Of a stretch of 64,000 bases of DNA, positions 24,512 through 37,300 are shown in pieces. This DNA comes from Dermanyssus gallinae (taxonomy: Eukaryota; Arthropoda; Arachnida; Mesostigmata; Dermanyssidae), in contig QVRM01005925.1 of NCBI GenBank assembly GCA_003439945.1, forward strand, positions 1,045,001-1,109,000, written 5' to 3'. Under the pieces are notes generated by a model. That model worked only from the letters and a program-made list of their open reading frames with translations, was not told where the DNA came from and made no database searches. The stretch's first letter is position 1. Every line of letters starts with the position of its first letter. The position numbers and the translations under genes were made by a program.

Positions 24512-26797
24512 TTACGCCAATTTCTTGCCTATAAATAAAAACAACAACAATTCTGTTTTACACTTATTTAATATCAAAACATGAGGTTGAATTCTCCCCA
24601 GTTGTACATAACGTCAAATGTTTCGCATGTCAAATGTTTTGAAACTTAGTTGTAAGTCACAACGTTGACGTTGAACGTAACTCGTAAAGAAAGACAAAAA
24701 TGCGGTTTTATTGAGCACTGTATCGGCACGTGTTGTCAGATCTAACCTTTACTAAATGCCGGCGTTTGAGAGACTCTGTCACTCGCCGAGGTCACACATT
24801 GCCCATTAAGTTATACGTTTGCTTTTGAAATCAGCATGTACCTTGTGCAGAAATTACGTTCCGAGATATAGGAAAGACAATTTTGAGGTTCGATCTAAGC
24901 AAAATGTTATATTATTTTATTTACTTTCCCCTCTGATTATGCCTTTTTCTTACCAGGTCGGTTACGCGGATACAATTGTCGCCACGAGCAGTACTGGAGA
25001 ATCGTCCACGCTTCACGATAACCTTTATTTTTCTTCCGCTGTGTATGTCCAAGCTATACTACCCTAGCTTGTGTTTAAGCCTTGATAAGCTTTCAAATCT
25101 TGTTAAACCTTTTCAAGGTGCACTAAGTGACATTTTAAGAGCGTTAAACGGACCATCCTATTAGAAGGGCATAGGGACAATTGAGATTCCAGAAAAAAAT
25201 GTCTATTTTTTGTTAAGCCTAATCGAGTTGCCTTGATTCCGTTTGTATTTTAGTCATTTTTTCTTACTCCATTTAGTGCTGCAACTCGTTGAGGCACGTA
25301 AGCGTGGGTGAAAATCTTAATTAGTTAAATAGAAAGTATTTAAGCTTTTTGACTCTTAACCTATGGCTTTGGGGACGTCGTCTGGTACCCCAAAAATCGT
25401 AGTTTTATTACTATCCAACGTAGATTTACAGACATGTCACACACATAGATCTATTCTACACACGGAATAGCCACGTTGTAGAGTATAATCCAATGTTTTA
25501 CGACATCAGAACATTTGAGGCAAACAAAAATGTTGGGCACCAACGGCAGCCAATTTCCCTCTCCTGGGATTGCATCTCCTCATATGATGTCGACGTTGGA
25601 TCCCTTCGGGTTCTCTGGATGCAGATTATCTCGTCGGGCGGATGTGCGTGCGGAAAAACTCGCCACATGAATAATAGCTTTCCTGCTAGTAGTAACCGGA
25701 ATGACAGCCGATATGGTGAGCGGGAGGTACTACGCATTGTCTGATTTGATTTTCTTGCCTCTGGGAAAAGTCTCTGGAGTGCGGCGTTTTGATATTAGAT
25801 AGTATTTTTTGCCAATTTCCTGCCCTTTGCGTTCAGCTGCAGTTACCCCAAGCTATTTCACCCCGCACGCGGGCCATTTCCCTCGGCGAATCTCTCGGGT
25901 TTTTCGAGCCAGCTATGCCTGCCCACAAATCTGCTGAGACTGTGTGCATCCACTGTCTAGATGGCGAACCAGCAGGACCATCATTGCAATCGGATTCTCC
26001 CACAACATAGTACCGCCTTTAATCCTAACCTACTATAGGTGTGCTATGTCCATGAACGCATATTACAGACTCGGCGGCGTCGAGTGTATAGGGGATGTTT
26101 TCTATTTTATGTTTATAGTCGGAGGAATTTGGAAGAATATCTTCAACTACAGACGGTTAGACGTTTCAGAATTATTATTTAAATATTTGTTTCCATAACA
26201 TTAAATTATTAGTGCCCAATTTGAGTTGTAGGGAGGCGCCCGCCTTATTGTAGCTAGACAGGGTATGATAATACTGCTATAGATAGCGAACTCGTTTGAA
26301 GAGAAGTGGCCCTGCAAATAACAGTAGGATAGAGAGTACACGCTACTATTTGATTGTTTTGACCTTAAAAATGCAAATCTCCAGTCCAGTCTCGGTTTGA
26401 TCGCACAGACGGTAGAACGGCAGTGGCTTCAGCGTCATTGGCCTGCAACGTTCAGGTGGAATTGTCATCATTTGCGCAGCACAAACATGACTACTATTTA
26501 CGGACCTCGTAGGTGATCTGTTTCGCGTGCTGTCAATCGCACGGATTTTGTGTTTGAGTCAAGGCCGCTTTGATGGCCGAAACGATACCACAAACTGCAA
26601 AGGTATTCATTAGCCAAAGTCGAATTTAGTTGCAGTCACCTCCTATCGCATTCAGCTCCAGTCGTCGAACGAATCACCGAAAATGCGTAACAATAGTAGC
26701 TCGTCCCTACGTCCGATCATCCGATGTAGAAACATAGGGTGAGTGCTGCTGTTGGAAGGTTATACATTCTGGCCAACTTTTCATTCAAAGAGAGTCA
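24512..26797. other. No recognised gene
   Basis: AT-rich DNA with open frames up to 89 codons (for example 24,819-25,067, 25,493-25,744, 25,944-26,198). None has a domain I recognise. No repeat copies or RNA genes were noticed. Confidence 0.4.
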
Positions 26798-26989
26798 TTT
26801 TTTTCCGTAAGGCTAATGCCCGTGTACGGTTTTTTCATGTCATGGCTAATTTTTAATTCACTCCGGCATTTACCTTGTCTAAATTGGAAACCATGCAAAC
26901 CAATTTAAGAGTGGGTCTCGGTCTGGGTCTCGAACCTAGTCCTCCCGAATGCAAGGCCCAAGCTTTGCCACTAAGCCATCTTGCTTCGG
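26798..26989 (-). mobile_element. tRNA-derived SINE, family A, copy 2
   Basis: Read on the minus strand from 26,989, this copy is collinear with 9,564-9,760. It has the head CCGAAGCAAGATGG, the A box TGGCTTAGTGGCA, an intact B box (GGTTCGAGACCC, about 26,926-26,937), the shared body and an A-rich 3' end at 26,798-26,804. The body carries short indels compared with copy 1. As in copy 1, the 5' end abuts a (TA)n tract (26,990-27,010). Confidence 0.8.
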
Positions 26990-27067
26990 TTATATATATA
27001 TATATATATAAACAAATACTTGACTATCACGAGAAACTATGACTCTTCTTCCAGTGTGTGCCCTGTA

Positions 27068-27119
<52 letters not shown>
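26990..27119. repeat. Two (TA)n tracts and a (GT)n run
   Basis: TA tracts at 26,990-27,010 and about 27,064-27,110 are followed by GTGTGTGTG. Unique sequence of about 50 bp separates the two tracts. Confidence 0.95.
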
Positions 27120-27121
<2 letters not shown>

Positions 27122-28950
27122 AGCAAAGGTTTGGTTATAAGAGTTATTAATATGCTCGATGCGATTTATCACTGGCGCTGGGAGCACATCATAGCCGGTA
27201 GTTAATGTACTGACCACACTTTTTAGGCAGTGTCATATTAGCATTGTATACGCTATACATTTGGTTAGGATAGGCCGAATTTACCGCTAAGCTTCTTTGT
27301 CTTCCGCAATTACCGCTAGTATTGGCTGGAAGTAGTCATTACGCGCTAAGGTAATATTTAAGAGAAACTGAACTAATATTTTGTTTTTTTTTCATTTCGC
27401 TAGTGTTGAAAATTTAGTTGCGTTAGTTATATCTGCTGCACACCAATACTGGGCGATGGCTTGCTTGGCAAAGCAACAAGCTTCAGAAGTTGTCCTGAGC
27501 CCTGTCGGGTGTATAGGGGCTCTTGAAGAAGTCTGCTCGTTTGCGAACGAGGTCTTTCTCAACACTGCCTCATAAGAGGTTGATGTAGTTTGCTATTTCC
27601 TGGCGAGTTGAGGAAGACCAAGCGACACCGGTCACCATGTGTGTTGCACTGTTCGCAGCCTAAATTATGACTCGAAGTGTTTTTGTTCGTGAATGACATT
27701 AGAAAAACAGATTAAGTGGGTCAGAGCTGCGCCTTACGCATGTATGTACATAGGTTAAAAAGCACTGCATGGTCTTATTAGGTTAACGACGTGCCCAAGG
27801 GACTTTACCTTCTTGAATCGAGTGTGCACTCTGCCACCGAGTTCCTTTGGCAGCGAGCCTCCAACCATGCATAAGATATGTGTGTGCGCGGATAACTACG
27901 TTCTGCAACGCTACTCTATTCCAGGAAACCTTTAAATCAATATCAATAAATTGTCTCATTAATTAAATCAATATCAAATGTAATAACGTGCATTATATCA
28001 ATAACACATTATTTTCTAGAGAGTCTCTATTTGAAAACATTGGCATATTTTTGATATGCATACGTGTTGTGTGTATCATATCAATAAAAAAAAAACCTGT
28101 TTATGCCAATGATCTTTAGATATACACCTCATTTACTCGAGTCGCATATTAGAATTACGCACAAACAGCTCGTCTTCGCCCATACGGGTTAGTTTTACAG
28201 CAGTACATCTTATCTTCAAAATCAAATTTTTGTTTTGGCCTAAACGTGTTTAAACGGTTAAACTGAATTTGTGCGCAGTTAAGTAAACGATATTTAAATA
28301 GTTTGAGAAGCTCTTAATCCCGGTGACACTTGACCTTTGAGCTTTTACATTCAAGCGCTTAAGGTCGGAGCGAAGCTTGCAATAGAGAGCCGCATAATGT
28401 TAATAAGATGGTTGGATTGGTAACAACTGTAGCTCCCTAAAATAATATTTACTCTATAGTAAAGTTTAATCTATAAATGCAGTTATTTGAAAACATATAT
28501 TAGCATACAAATGATAAAATTAAATGTTCTTCAAGTCATGTTTTGTAAGAGCGACAATACATGCAATATAGCCACGTCTAATATAACAATATTATATACT
28601 GAATATAAGAGAAGCTCCATCTATATGAAAAAGTAATCAGTTTTGCGGCTATGTAAAGCATCCATCAAGCTACTAGAGAACCCCATTATAGTGCAACGTT
28701 CTAGGCTTAATAGATTTATCCAATAAAGAAATGTGTTTACAGATAGGAAGTATTGGCAAACACAATACCAAAAAGGACAATTAGGTCGCAAAATGGCTAC
28801 TGCAAACAACAGCAACAAAAACTGCAACTTCAGCTTCAAAAAATGCTAGTACTGCGAGTGAAACCGTAACTGTAATTGTACCGAGCCTCATTGCGCATAC
28901 AGCTTTAGTACTCCGCACAGGCTGCCTCTGTGCGGCTCGGTTGTGAGAAC
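27120..28950. other. AT-rich, no recognised gene
   Basis: A 64-codon open frame at 27,381-27,575 and a 72-codon one on the minus strand at 28,621-28,839 show no domain. A short direct repeat with AATCAATATCAA occurs near 27,935 and 27,966. Confidence 0.4.
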
Positions 28951-30204
28951 AGTGTGGTACATTTGACTTGAGAGATTTGAGGCCCGCATCAGTTGCTTAG
29001 TTGCATTCGAATTAGTTTATGCGATACAATAAAGGCGTCTAAAGTGGGGCACGCGAGGAACGTGGAGAGCACTAAAAAAGGCGAGATTCAAATAGGTCAC
29101 TCCCCCTGCCGCCCCCGCTGCCGCCACAGCCGTGATGACTTCTCTAGAAGATGTCTTTGGCAGTCGGTAGTTGCTGTTGTAGATGGTATTGTTTTCACCG
29201 TGCCGCCGAGTGGAGAGTAGAGAATCGGGGGGTGGTCGGGGGTGTTCCTCGTTGTGATGACAGCGGCGTAGTAGTAGTAGTACATAGTAGACGCGGTCGT
29301 GGTCGTCCTGAAGCCGCGTAGTTGAGAATCGGTTCATGCCCCGTTAACTGACGGTGGTCGGGCCCGAAACGGCAGCGTGACGACCACGACACAGCGAACG
29401 GTATGCGGCGGCACCGGTATTGTATTGTTAAGTCGTCGCCACTCGAAGGCGAAGAAAAGGAGGTGACAGCGCTGTCGACCGAGTCATGACTGACCGGAAA
29501 TGTCCGGGACAAAAGGGCTGGATGCGCACCGCATCCACTGTGCAGCTAGGCTCGCAGGCAGACAGGAAGGCAGGCAGGCAGGAAAACAAGTAAGCATGCG
29601 TGACCAAATGAGTGAACAGTGAATTCGCAACGTCGTCCTCGACGAGAGACGACGCTTTGTTGTGTAAACGCAGATGAGAGAACAGCGCCAGATAGAACGA
29701 CGAAGGGTGGCCATCCGTGAAATGCCAATAAAGGTCCGACAGGACAGACCCGGTGCGGGAAAGAGAGACAGAGAGCCACAATGCGCCATGCAAACACGAA
29801 CGCACAATGCACAATGTGGCCGCGCTCGCCACGGACCCTTCTAACCCCCCGTTCTCCGTCAGGAACCCCTGCGCGAGTTCCTGGAGGTGCGAGTTCAGGG
29901 CAAGCTGACTGTCTGACTTGACTGCCTGGCGCGCTCTGGGCGAAGAGGCACATCAGGGTAGCATCAAACCCGCTCGGACCTTTGAGGCCCCAAGTGGCCG
30001 AGGGCCTGCGGCCTCGTTGTTGTTTTCTGTCGTCGTTTGCCTAGGCGGCGTAACCCTGCCCTGGCTACCGCCGTGTTGTCCTGCTGCTCATCGCCGTCGC
30101 TAGGACATCACCGGCATCATCTACCCGCACTAGACGCAAGTTCCGGGCGACCCACATCCTAAGTTCCAGGCCCGACCACCGGAGTGCAGTGGGTGGCAGT
30201 CGAC

Positions 30205-30485
30205 GATGACAACAACAACACCAACACTAACAACAACGTTAGCAACAGCAACAACAACAACAACAACACTAACAACAATATCAGCAACAACAACAACACT
30301 AACAGCAACATCAGCAACAACACTAACAACAACAACACTAACGACAACAACAGCAGCAACCACAACAACGACAACCACAACGACAACAACAACAACGACA
30401 ACAACAACAACGACAACAACAACAACAACGACAACAACAACAACAACAACAGCGACGACGACGACGACGACAACAACAACACGAC
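30205..30485. repeat. (AAC)n/(GAC)n triplet array, about 280 bp
   Basis: Near-continuous CAA/AAC/GAC triplets on the plus strand. Frames read as N/T/D runs on the plus strand and L/V/S runs on the minus strand. Confidence 0.95.
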
Positions 30486-32220
30486 GACGACGTCTGCTGC
30501 CATGCATCTGCTGCGTCATTTCGTCATCATGTGGACTTCCGCCGGTCCGGCGATACTCTGCTTGCTTGCCTGCTTGTCGCTGCTGAGCAAAGCGACGGCT
30601 GTTGTGTTGGGCCGTATACCGTTGTACGCATGAGCAGTGCCAGTGTTATTACCATCACCTTGGCACGTGGGCCGAGCTGCAACGAGCAATTCATCTGAGA
30701 CGACGACGACGACGACGACGGCTGCAGACTAGACTCAACTAGACTGGAGACTGGCCCAAGTCCAATCGTCTGTCCCCCAGCCAGTCCCCCTGCCAGCCAG
30801 CCAGTCATATCATTTTCGTTGTGCCTCGACATCCGGTTCTCGCATGACGTTCCGGTCATTACAACAGTCTTCTGCTCTTCTTGGCTTTTTTCGTATCAAT
30901 TTTCCTGTCACACAAAACACGCGTGCGCTGCGGGTCACGCCACGAGCCGCGCCAGTAGTAAGAGCAGTTACAGCAGCAGCAGAAGTGCCGGGGTTCTTCG
31001 CTTAACAACACACAGGGTTTGTGATGACAGACGAGATGACAACATGGCTGGCTACATGAACAACGACTTCTGACGCCGGGTGAGTACCGGGATGACAGTT
31101 TTAAGTTTTGTTCTGGTACGCGTGGAGCAATTAAAGCGCATGTCACGCTTCACATTCAGGCATTTGTTATATTGTGTATTGCGGCAGAGTGTTGTTGATC
31201 ATCATCATCATATATCGTCTCAATTCCAGCCAACTAGAAGCCGCCTACCCGTGGTAGGTGCAAATTCCTCGCTAAATTGCGTGCATCAGGTTGGGAATGT
31301 AATTTTTCGCTTCAGGATTTAAACTTCGTTAATTTAGTAGCGAGCGCTAGCGATGTGCAGCAACGTTTTGTACCGGTATTGGCGATAACGTTAATTTCGG
31401 TGTCAGTATTGTGGATTGGTTGCATACACGTATGTGAGGCTGACCGCACAGCCGATAGCCTAGGAAACATCTGGGGTTTTGAATACCTTTGAGCAGATAC
31501 TGTGTAGAGCAATATTTACAATATTATGCACAAAACTGACGAAAAAATTTATATAGATACATGTTTATATATATATATATATATATATTAGACGCGTTTG
31601 CAGGTCCAATCGTAGGCGCTTGTGTTCCATTTGGTTGTACGTGTAGGTCGGTATGTACGTACATCTACTACGTAGCTCCGTGGGGTTGATATATTTCTTT
31701 CAGGCCGGCATTTATTCAAGTGGAAGAATGAATGATATCGTCTCTTTTCTGGCAGGCGCAGTCTCGTGCAGCTACCCCCAAACCGTCCGCAGTCCGTCCT
31801 CTTACTTGAAGAGACAAAAAGGGAAAACGTAACAGTATGAAAACGAGGAAGACCAGCAGACATAAAGAAGAGAAAGAAGAGATACATAGACAGAGAGGGA
31901 GAGAGAGAGAGAGAGGAAGGGGTCATCAGAGGACACGGGAAGCAAAGAGAGAGAGAGAGAAAGATCAAGCTTGACATCGTCGAGCCGCCAGAGGTTTTTG
32001 ATGGTGCGTGTTAGTTACAAATCTTTATCGGTTTGCTTGCGACGTCCACCCCGACGAACAAATGCAAGAGCACACGAACAGAGAGGCGCGTCGTCAACAT
32101 CGCGTAGTGAGGTCGCGGCGGGGGGGGGGGACGTACTGAGAATCGGCGGCAACAACAAAAACAACGACAACTACGCTTGAGGAGACACTGCATTTGGTTA
32201 GCTCTCAGACTACAGGCACT

Positions 32221-32582
32221 GTTTTGTCGTTGTTGCCGGCATTATTGTCGATGTTGTTGTTGTAATTGTTGTTGTTGCTAAGCGTTGTTGTTGTTAAGCG
32301 TTGTTGAGCGAGCTCGTACTAGCAAGCCTAGCCATGAGGTGCGATGCGTCAAGGCAACGACATTGACGACGACAAAGCAGCCTTTTTGTTGTTCACGCCG
32401 ACATGCAAGACGACCGGGCAAACGCTTTGGCGCTCGTAACACCGTCTACAGAAACACAACAACAACAACAAGGACGGTCACAACAACAACAAGTACAATA
32501 ACAACAACAGTACGACAACAACAGCCACAACAACGACAACAACTACAACAACAGCCACAACAACGACAACAACAACCACAAA
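32221..32582. repeat. GTT array followed by CAA array
   Basis: GTT-rich sequence at 32,221-32,307 is followed by CAA/ACA-rich sequence at 32,457-32,582. The two are complementary in sense and about 150 bp apart. Confidence 0.85.
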
Positions 32583-33339
32583 AAGTACAATGATGACGAC
32601 AACGATGCTGAAAACGTTGACGCTGGCGCCGACGAGCGACTAATGGCGACGCCTCGCCTCGCAGCCGACTGAAGCTCGCTCGCTGCTCGAACTTCGAAGA
32701 GTAATGGACGTCGGCGTAACGGGGTCGTCGTCGACGTATCTTTACTTCAGATCTTGGCAAGCAGGCAAGGCAGCCTTCAAGTCTCCGACTCTCTCGCTCG
32801 CTCGGTAGCTCGAAGCTCGAACGCCGGCCAGCTCGCAGCTCGAACGATGGCCCGAGTCTAGCTAGTTGAGTCTAGCCCAGCCAGTTCGCCGTGGCATTCG
32901 CTTCCAGTAGGATCCGTAGTGTCTCGTCGGTGTCTCTCGGTCGGTCGGTCGGTCGGACTGTTTGTCTGTCTGTCTGTCTGTCCGCCAGTCCGTCCGTAGT
33001 GCGCGTCGTAAGTCCAACTATGACGATCCAACTACGAGGCGCGAGAGGTCGCATGCAAACTTTCTGTCCGCTGGCGCCGTCGCCTCGGCCATCTCTGGCA
33101 GCGTCACCATCGTACGCGCCGCGTTAACTGAGCCCAGCCCGTCGCAGCCGCCGCCGGAACGGTCGTTTCTATCACTTCCTACTGCTGCTGCTGCAACTGG
33201 GTCACAGAGAGACGGAGAGAGAGAGAGAGAAAGCGAGAGATAAAGTAGCCTAGCCTACAACGACTAATGCCGGATACGTACGCGGGCATACAGATATATG
33301 CACGTGCTTCTATATGCATGTATGTATGTATATATGTAT

Positions 33340-33344
33340 GTATG

Positions 33345-33378
<34 letters not shown>
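33340..33378. repeat. (TA)n microsatellite
   Basis: TA tract preceded by GTAT/ATGT repeats at 33,316-33,345. Confidence 0.95.
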
Positions 33379-33381
<3 letters not shown>

Positions 33382-34026
33382 TATATATCTAAAGGTTATC
33401 TCCAGTAGTAGTTAGATTTGAGGGAGGAGACACTTGAATGCATAAATAGGATTCATAATTAATAGCACCCGCAACGACCCACTATTGCCATATATATATA
33501 TATGTGTGTGTGCTTGAGATGGCTGGGGAATCTATTTGGAACACTACTAAGCCCGCACAATTAGCCAACACATCGTGTCGTGCCTAATTTATCAAGGGCA
33601 GCGCCCAACCGTCGTTGGTTGCCGTTAAGTCGTATTCGTTGTGTAAACGAGTGCGATACGCCTGGCCGTCGAGTGACGCCTCTCGCACCGTCGCGTTTCG
33701 ACCTCCTTCGCTAATTCTCACAAATCGACCATTACGACGGATCGACGAGGAGCCGTTCGTACGGGTCTATCGGATAGTCTATCCGACTCTGCCGATAATT
33801 AGTTGGCTCTTGTTAGCTCGCCCGTGAACGTCCAATTGTGTCAACTAAGTCGAATTGGTCCGAATATCGCTTTCACAGTTTTCACAGAGGGTACAATTCG
33901 TAACGCGCACCATATGACACGAGCGTCTAATAGTTTGGCCTTAATTTAGTTTGCAGCTTCGATGGCCACGCTGTAATTTACACAAAGATGGAACGTATAT
34001 CATAATTTGTTCATTGCAATCAATCA

Positions 34027-34071
34027 CCAACGGAGAGTCGCCTCACGCTCTATCGGCTGAGCTAGTCGGGC
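34027..34071 (-). pseudogene. tRNA-Lys-like 5' fragment
   Basis: Read on the minus strand from 34,071, GCCCGACTAGCTCAG followed by CCGATAGAGCGTGAG closely follows the acceptor, D arm and start of the anticodon arm of eukaryotic tRNA-Lys. After about 40 nt the match is lost: no correct anticodon loop, T arm or matching acceptor strand is present. It is either a truncated tRNA pseudogene or the head of a tRNA-Lys-derived SINE. A (TA)n tract lies at 34,136-34,169. Confidence 0.6.
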
Positions 34072-34130
34072 GGAAGAAGGATCGTTATTAAGGTACGTTA
34101 CAAAGGTAGTATGAATCAAATACAGGTATT

Positions 34131-34171
<41 letters not shown>

Positions 34172-35930
34172 AGAGCATCACCGTGTATTTGTGAAGAGAT
34201 TAAGGCTATATTCGTCTGTTGAGATGTTTGCCTATGCAAGTATGATGCTGTGTTGATCAACATACCAAAAACTACGTACGCCTCAAAACGACGTGTCAAT
34301 TCACGTTAGAAGTAAAGCTAGCTTTCAAGTACACCGCTACGTAATCAACTATTTTTGTCCTGATAAAACTTCAATTATATTCCAAACGGCTTACAAATAC
34401 TATCAGCTCAGCCTAGTTGAATAAAGTTCGAGGAATCGCTGCGGCCAACTGGCTGCTCGTGTTAAAGCCGATTTGTTTGTGACGATGCGAACATACTCTC
34501 GGTTCCTATTCAATATGAAACCTGCAACGCTCAGGCCAGCTGGCTTAACCTCCTACAGAAATGCCAACCAAAAACGGAACAGAGGAATTATCTGACTGGA
34601 TGAAATTAAGTCTGCCATCGTATTGAGTTAGGTATGCGGAAAACGCTGGAAATAGGTATTCGTCAGCGACTGTCAATCGCTTCTATATAGCTAGTTTTCA
34701 GCACAGGCATATGTACACGTTTTTAGTGACACTTTTGAAATGCATGTTCTTAGAGTTTATGCATTGCCAGTATATATACTAGGAAAACTATAGAAACAAT
34801 AGTTCCCAATTGTTTTCCATCCTTTGCAATGACCTCCGGCACAGAGAATAAGGGTGTCGCGTCGTACAAAACCTTGTTTTTTTTGTAAATGACCCAATAG
34901 TGTACAGAATAAAATATTTTGAATATACACGCGTGCCTTCTAGAAAGCTATTTATTTGTTAAGAAAGCTTTATTGGCGAGCACAATAATCGAAAAACGAA
35001 TTTAGCTTTACTTCAATGCAGCGTCAGGCTGCTTCAGGTTATGCGGGCAGGAATAGCCAAGGGATGCCCTACAATTGTAAGCAAATGAGCATGGCCTTCC
35101 GGAGGCTTTCGAAGGAGGAAATCCGAATGAGGAGGTCGCTGCCTGATTTATTTAAAACATCACTATTTTTTTGCGGAAATGTGCGGTCGTGTTTTTGTCG
35201 GCTTGGTGAAGTTTTACTTCGAGTTTTACTTACGGATTGCTTGGTGAGGTTTTACTTCTAATTTTATGACAATATTTGCAGCAACAAATGTGTGTACAGT
35301 AAATGCTCGACTGGCCGCTAGTGCACGCTCAGAGACAGTTTAGTCGCGTCTCTGAGGAATCGGATTCCTTTCGGGCCATCCGGCTGTGCGATCAAGTGCG
35401 ATTTGCTAGCGTCATCGCAGACATAGGTTAGCACATAGTTGCAACGGAAGAAGTTACAGCAAAAGGGTTATTTGTATTTTTTTTTGTTGTAAAATGTGTG
35501 ACGCCGAGAACAATCCGGTGTTAAAGGCGCGAGACCAAACAGCGACACCCAAGGTTCGGCGCAGCCAATTAACACCTCAGGAACTGCCAGAAGACGAGAG
35601 ATTCACGTCAGGTCATGAATAAGAAGGTCGTTCAGGTCGGGAATAAGTAAACAAGTAGCGTAATATTAGGAAAAAGGAAGAAGCTTTAAGAAAGCTCAAC
35701 AAAATGAGTGAAACAGGGGCACACAGGGTTTTCCGTGTGACATTCAAGGACCTACACCTTACAATGGCAGACACACAAACGCACATCTCGGCACAGCATG
35801 AACAGATCTCGGTGACCGTCGCTCGATAAGCTCAAGAAAGCGCTGAAACTAATGCACATCACAGAACCAGTCAGTTAGGTTCCAGCTCAAAGCAACGCCA
35901 AGAAGTAGCGACAATACCAGGGCGTCATCA
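34172..35930. other. No recognised gene
   Basis: 34.2-35.3 kb is AT-rich. An imperfect direct repeat, GCTTGGTGA-GTTTTACTTC, lies near 35,202 and 35,239. 35.5-35.93 kb is more balanced and may be the 5' part of the LINE relic that follows, but no motif fixes it. Confidence 0.35.
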
Positions 35931-35933
35931 GCC

Positions 35934-36600
35934 ATGTTAGGCCAGACTTTTACGACGAGGAGATTCTGCAGGAACCTCATCAGACCCGCCGGCGTATCGA
36001 GCTCAAGCACATTTGCAGACAACCAGGTCACGGCCCACAACAGACATCCGTCATCTCAACGACGAATGTGCTGCTCAAATTCAAGGGGTCCCGCCGGTCA
36101 CCGTGTATCTTGGCTTCCAGACTACGCTGTTACAGTTGAGCCGCCACGTTCTAGTAGCCGCTTTAAATATCATCGTTTAGGGCATCACGCAGCGTCCTGT
36201 AGCGGTGAAGTGCCATGTGTGAACAGTGGCAGTATTCGATACCTAGTCAGAACCCTCCAAAAATGCGCGAGCTGTGGAGATGCGCACCGACCAGCCCCCC
36301 GCCCCTTCCCGTGCCAATATACGCCATTGCGTGTAAAAGAAGACAAAATTATCACCGGTGCATGGGGGTTTCGCAAGCTTCAATCTGGCTACCCCGCGGC
36401 CATTATGATAGAAACACGGGCATTGCGGACGAATCGGGCACCGTTCAAAGCAGGGGAGAACGTTCCTCGTTGCTACGACGAGTTCAGTCGTTGCACCGAC
36501 GCGTTCGTGGAAATATCCCTGGAAGCCGGACTACCTCGACCAGCCGTCTGCTGCACGAGCTGGCAAGAGTGGTTCACACCGTCAGAAGTGGTACGGTGAT
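35934..36600 (+). pseudogene. LINE relic: ORF1 (gag-like) with zinc knuckles
   Basis: The frame open at 35,934-36,599 contains 'FKYHRLGHHAASCSGEVPC' and, further on, 'CASCGDAHRPAPRPFPC'. These are the remains of two CCHC zinc knuckles typical of LINE ORF1 proteins of the I/jockey type; in the first, both leading cysteines are replaced (R and Y). 'KEDKIITGAWGFRKLQ' sits where such proteins usually have a K-E-x-E-I-x-x-x-K segment. Just upstream, 'TNVLLKFKG' and 'VPPVTVYLGF' are in two other frames, so the reading passes through all three frames. The protein would have bound element RNA. It is clearly inactive. Confidence 0.65.
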
Positions 36601-36790
36601 TGAGGTGGCCGCCCTAACATTTTTAGTGGTCGGCTTATCGGAATCAAAACGCCGTGGGTCGCTTCGGACAATCGTGATCTTCTCAGTCTGCCGTAAAATT
36701 ATGGCGAAAAATACTGTCAAGCTGGGAGTAGCTCTCGTGCGCGAGAAGCGAGGATCACCAGCTTGGCTTCAACGCGCCTAACGGCATCGA

Positions 36791-36846
36791 AGTCGCAGTC
36801 TATGCAACAATAGCCTTTGATTGCTATTGCTGCATAGACTGCGACT
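36791..36846. repeat. Inverted repeat (24-bp arms, 8-nt loop)
   Basis: Arms at 36,791-36,814 and 36,823-36,846 pair at 23 of 24 positions, with loop 36,815-36,822. A third, direct copy of part of the arm (CAACAATAGCAATCG) follows at about 36,850. It lies between the ORF1 and RT relics of the LINE, where endonuclease sequence would be expected. Confidence 0.8.
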
Positions 36847-36869
36847 AGGCAACAATAGCAATCGTTGGG

Positions 36870-37300
36870 AATTACGTGCACCAGAGAACTTCGTCGTTGC
36901 CCAGCTCAAATTCAAAAATGCTTTTAACCAGGTTCGTCGAGATCTCATGACAGCGACTGAAGACTGTACTAGGCGAATGGCCAGAGGCGCCCCCCGCGAT
37001 GACCAAGCCTAGCAAGATCCACATAGGAACTCCCACTTGGTGATAGGACCATTTTTCATGTAGCGGCGTGCAACGGCTCTTGGCCCGCCACTGTTTCGCT
37101 TAGCCATTAAAGGGCTAGTCGATTCTGTTTAGTCCTCCTGAACCTCTGGTAGCTAGACGATGTCACAATCGAGGAAAAAGCATCAGCGGGCAAACACTAA
37201 GATAGTTATTGAATTTGGCCTGCGAGGCGGGTGGCTGAGCTTAGCTCCAACAAGTGCGAACTCATTTACAGGGTCAGCCTAATCTATCCGTCTCAAGGCA
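36870..37300 (+). pseudogene. LINE relic: RT palm region with decayed YLDD box
   Basis: Motifs appear in family order but across frames. 'AQLKFKNAFNQVRRDLM' at about 36,900-36,950 is RT motif A region, usually with D in place of the second K. 'LGPPLFRLAIKGLVDS' follows at about 37,080-37,130. Then comes the catalytic box at 37,147-37,161, read W-stop-L-D-D, so the Y of YLDD is a TAG. 'SSNKCELIYRV' lies near 37,240-37,275. All agree with the I-like LINE RT. The space between ORF1 (ending about 36,600) and motif A is only about 300 bp, so the endonuclease and RT fingers are deleted. With 35,934-36,600 this is one collapsed element. Confidence 0.65.

Larger units (their letters stand above)
28951..33260. 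other. GC-rich, purine- and triplet-rich island
   Basis: The plus strand here is rich in GA runs, AAC/CAA arrays and CGACGA runs. Tetranucleotide runs occur at 32,937-33,000 (CGGT, TCTG and TCCG units). Open frames on both strands are long but low complexity. The central part (31.1-31.5 kb) is AT-rich and featureless. No exon, RNA gene or element was recognised. Confidence 0.5.

Noticed and set aside
30130..30633. Frames of 114-149 codons of N/T/D or V/L runs
   Set aside because: They are translations of the AAC/GAC triplet array on both strands.
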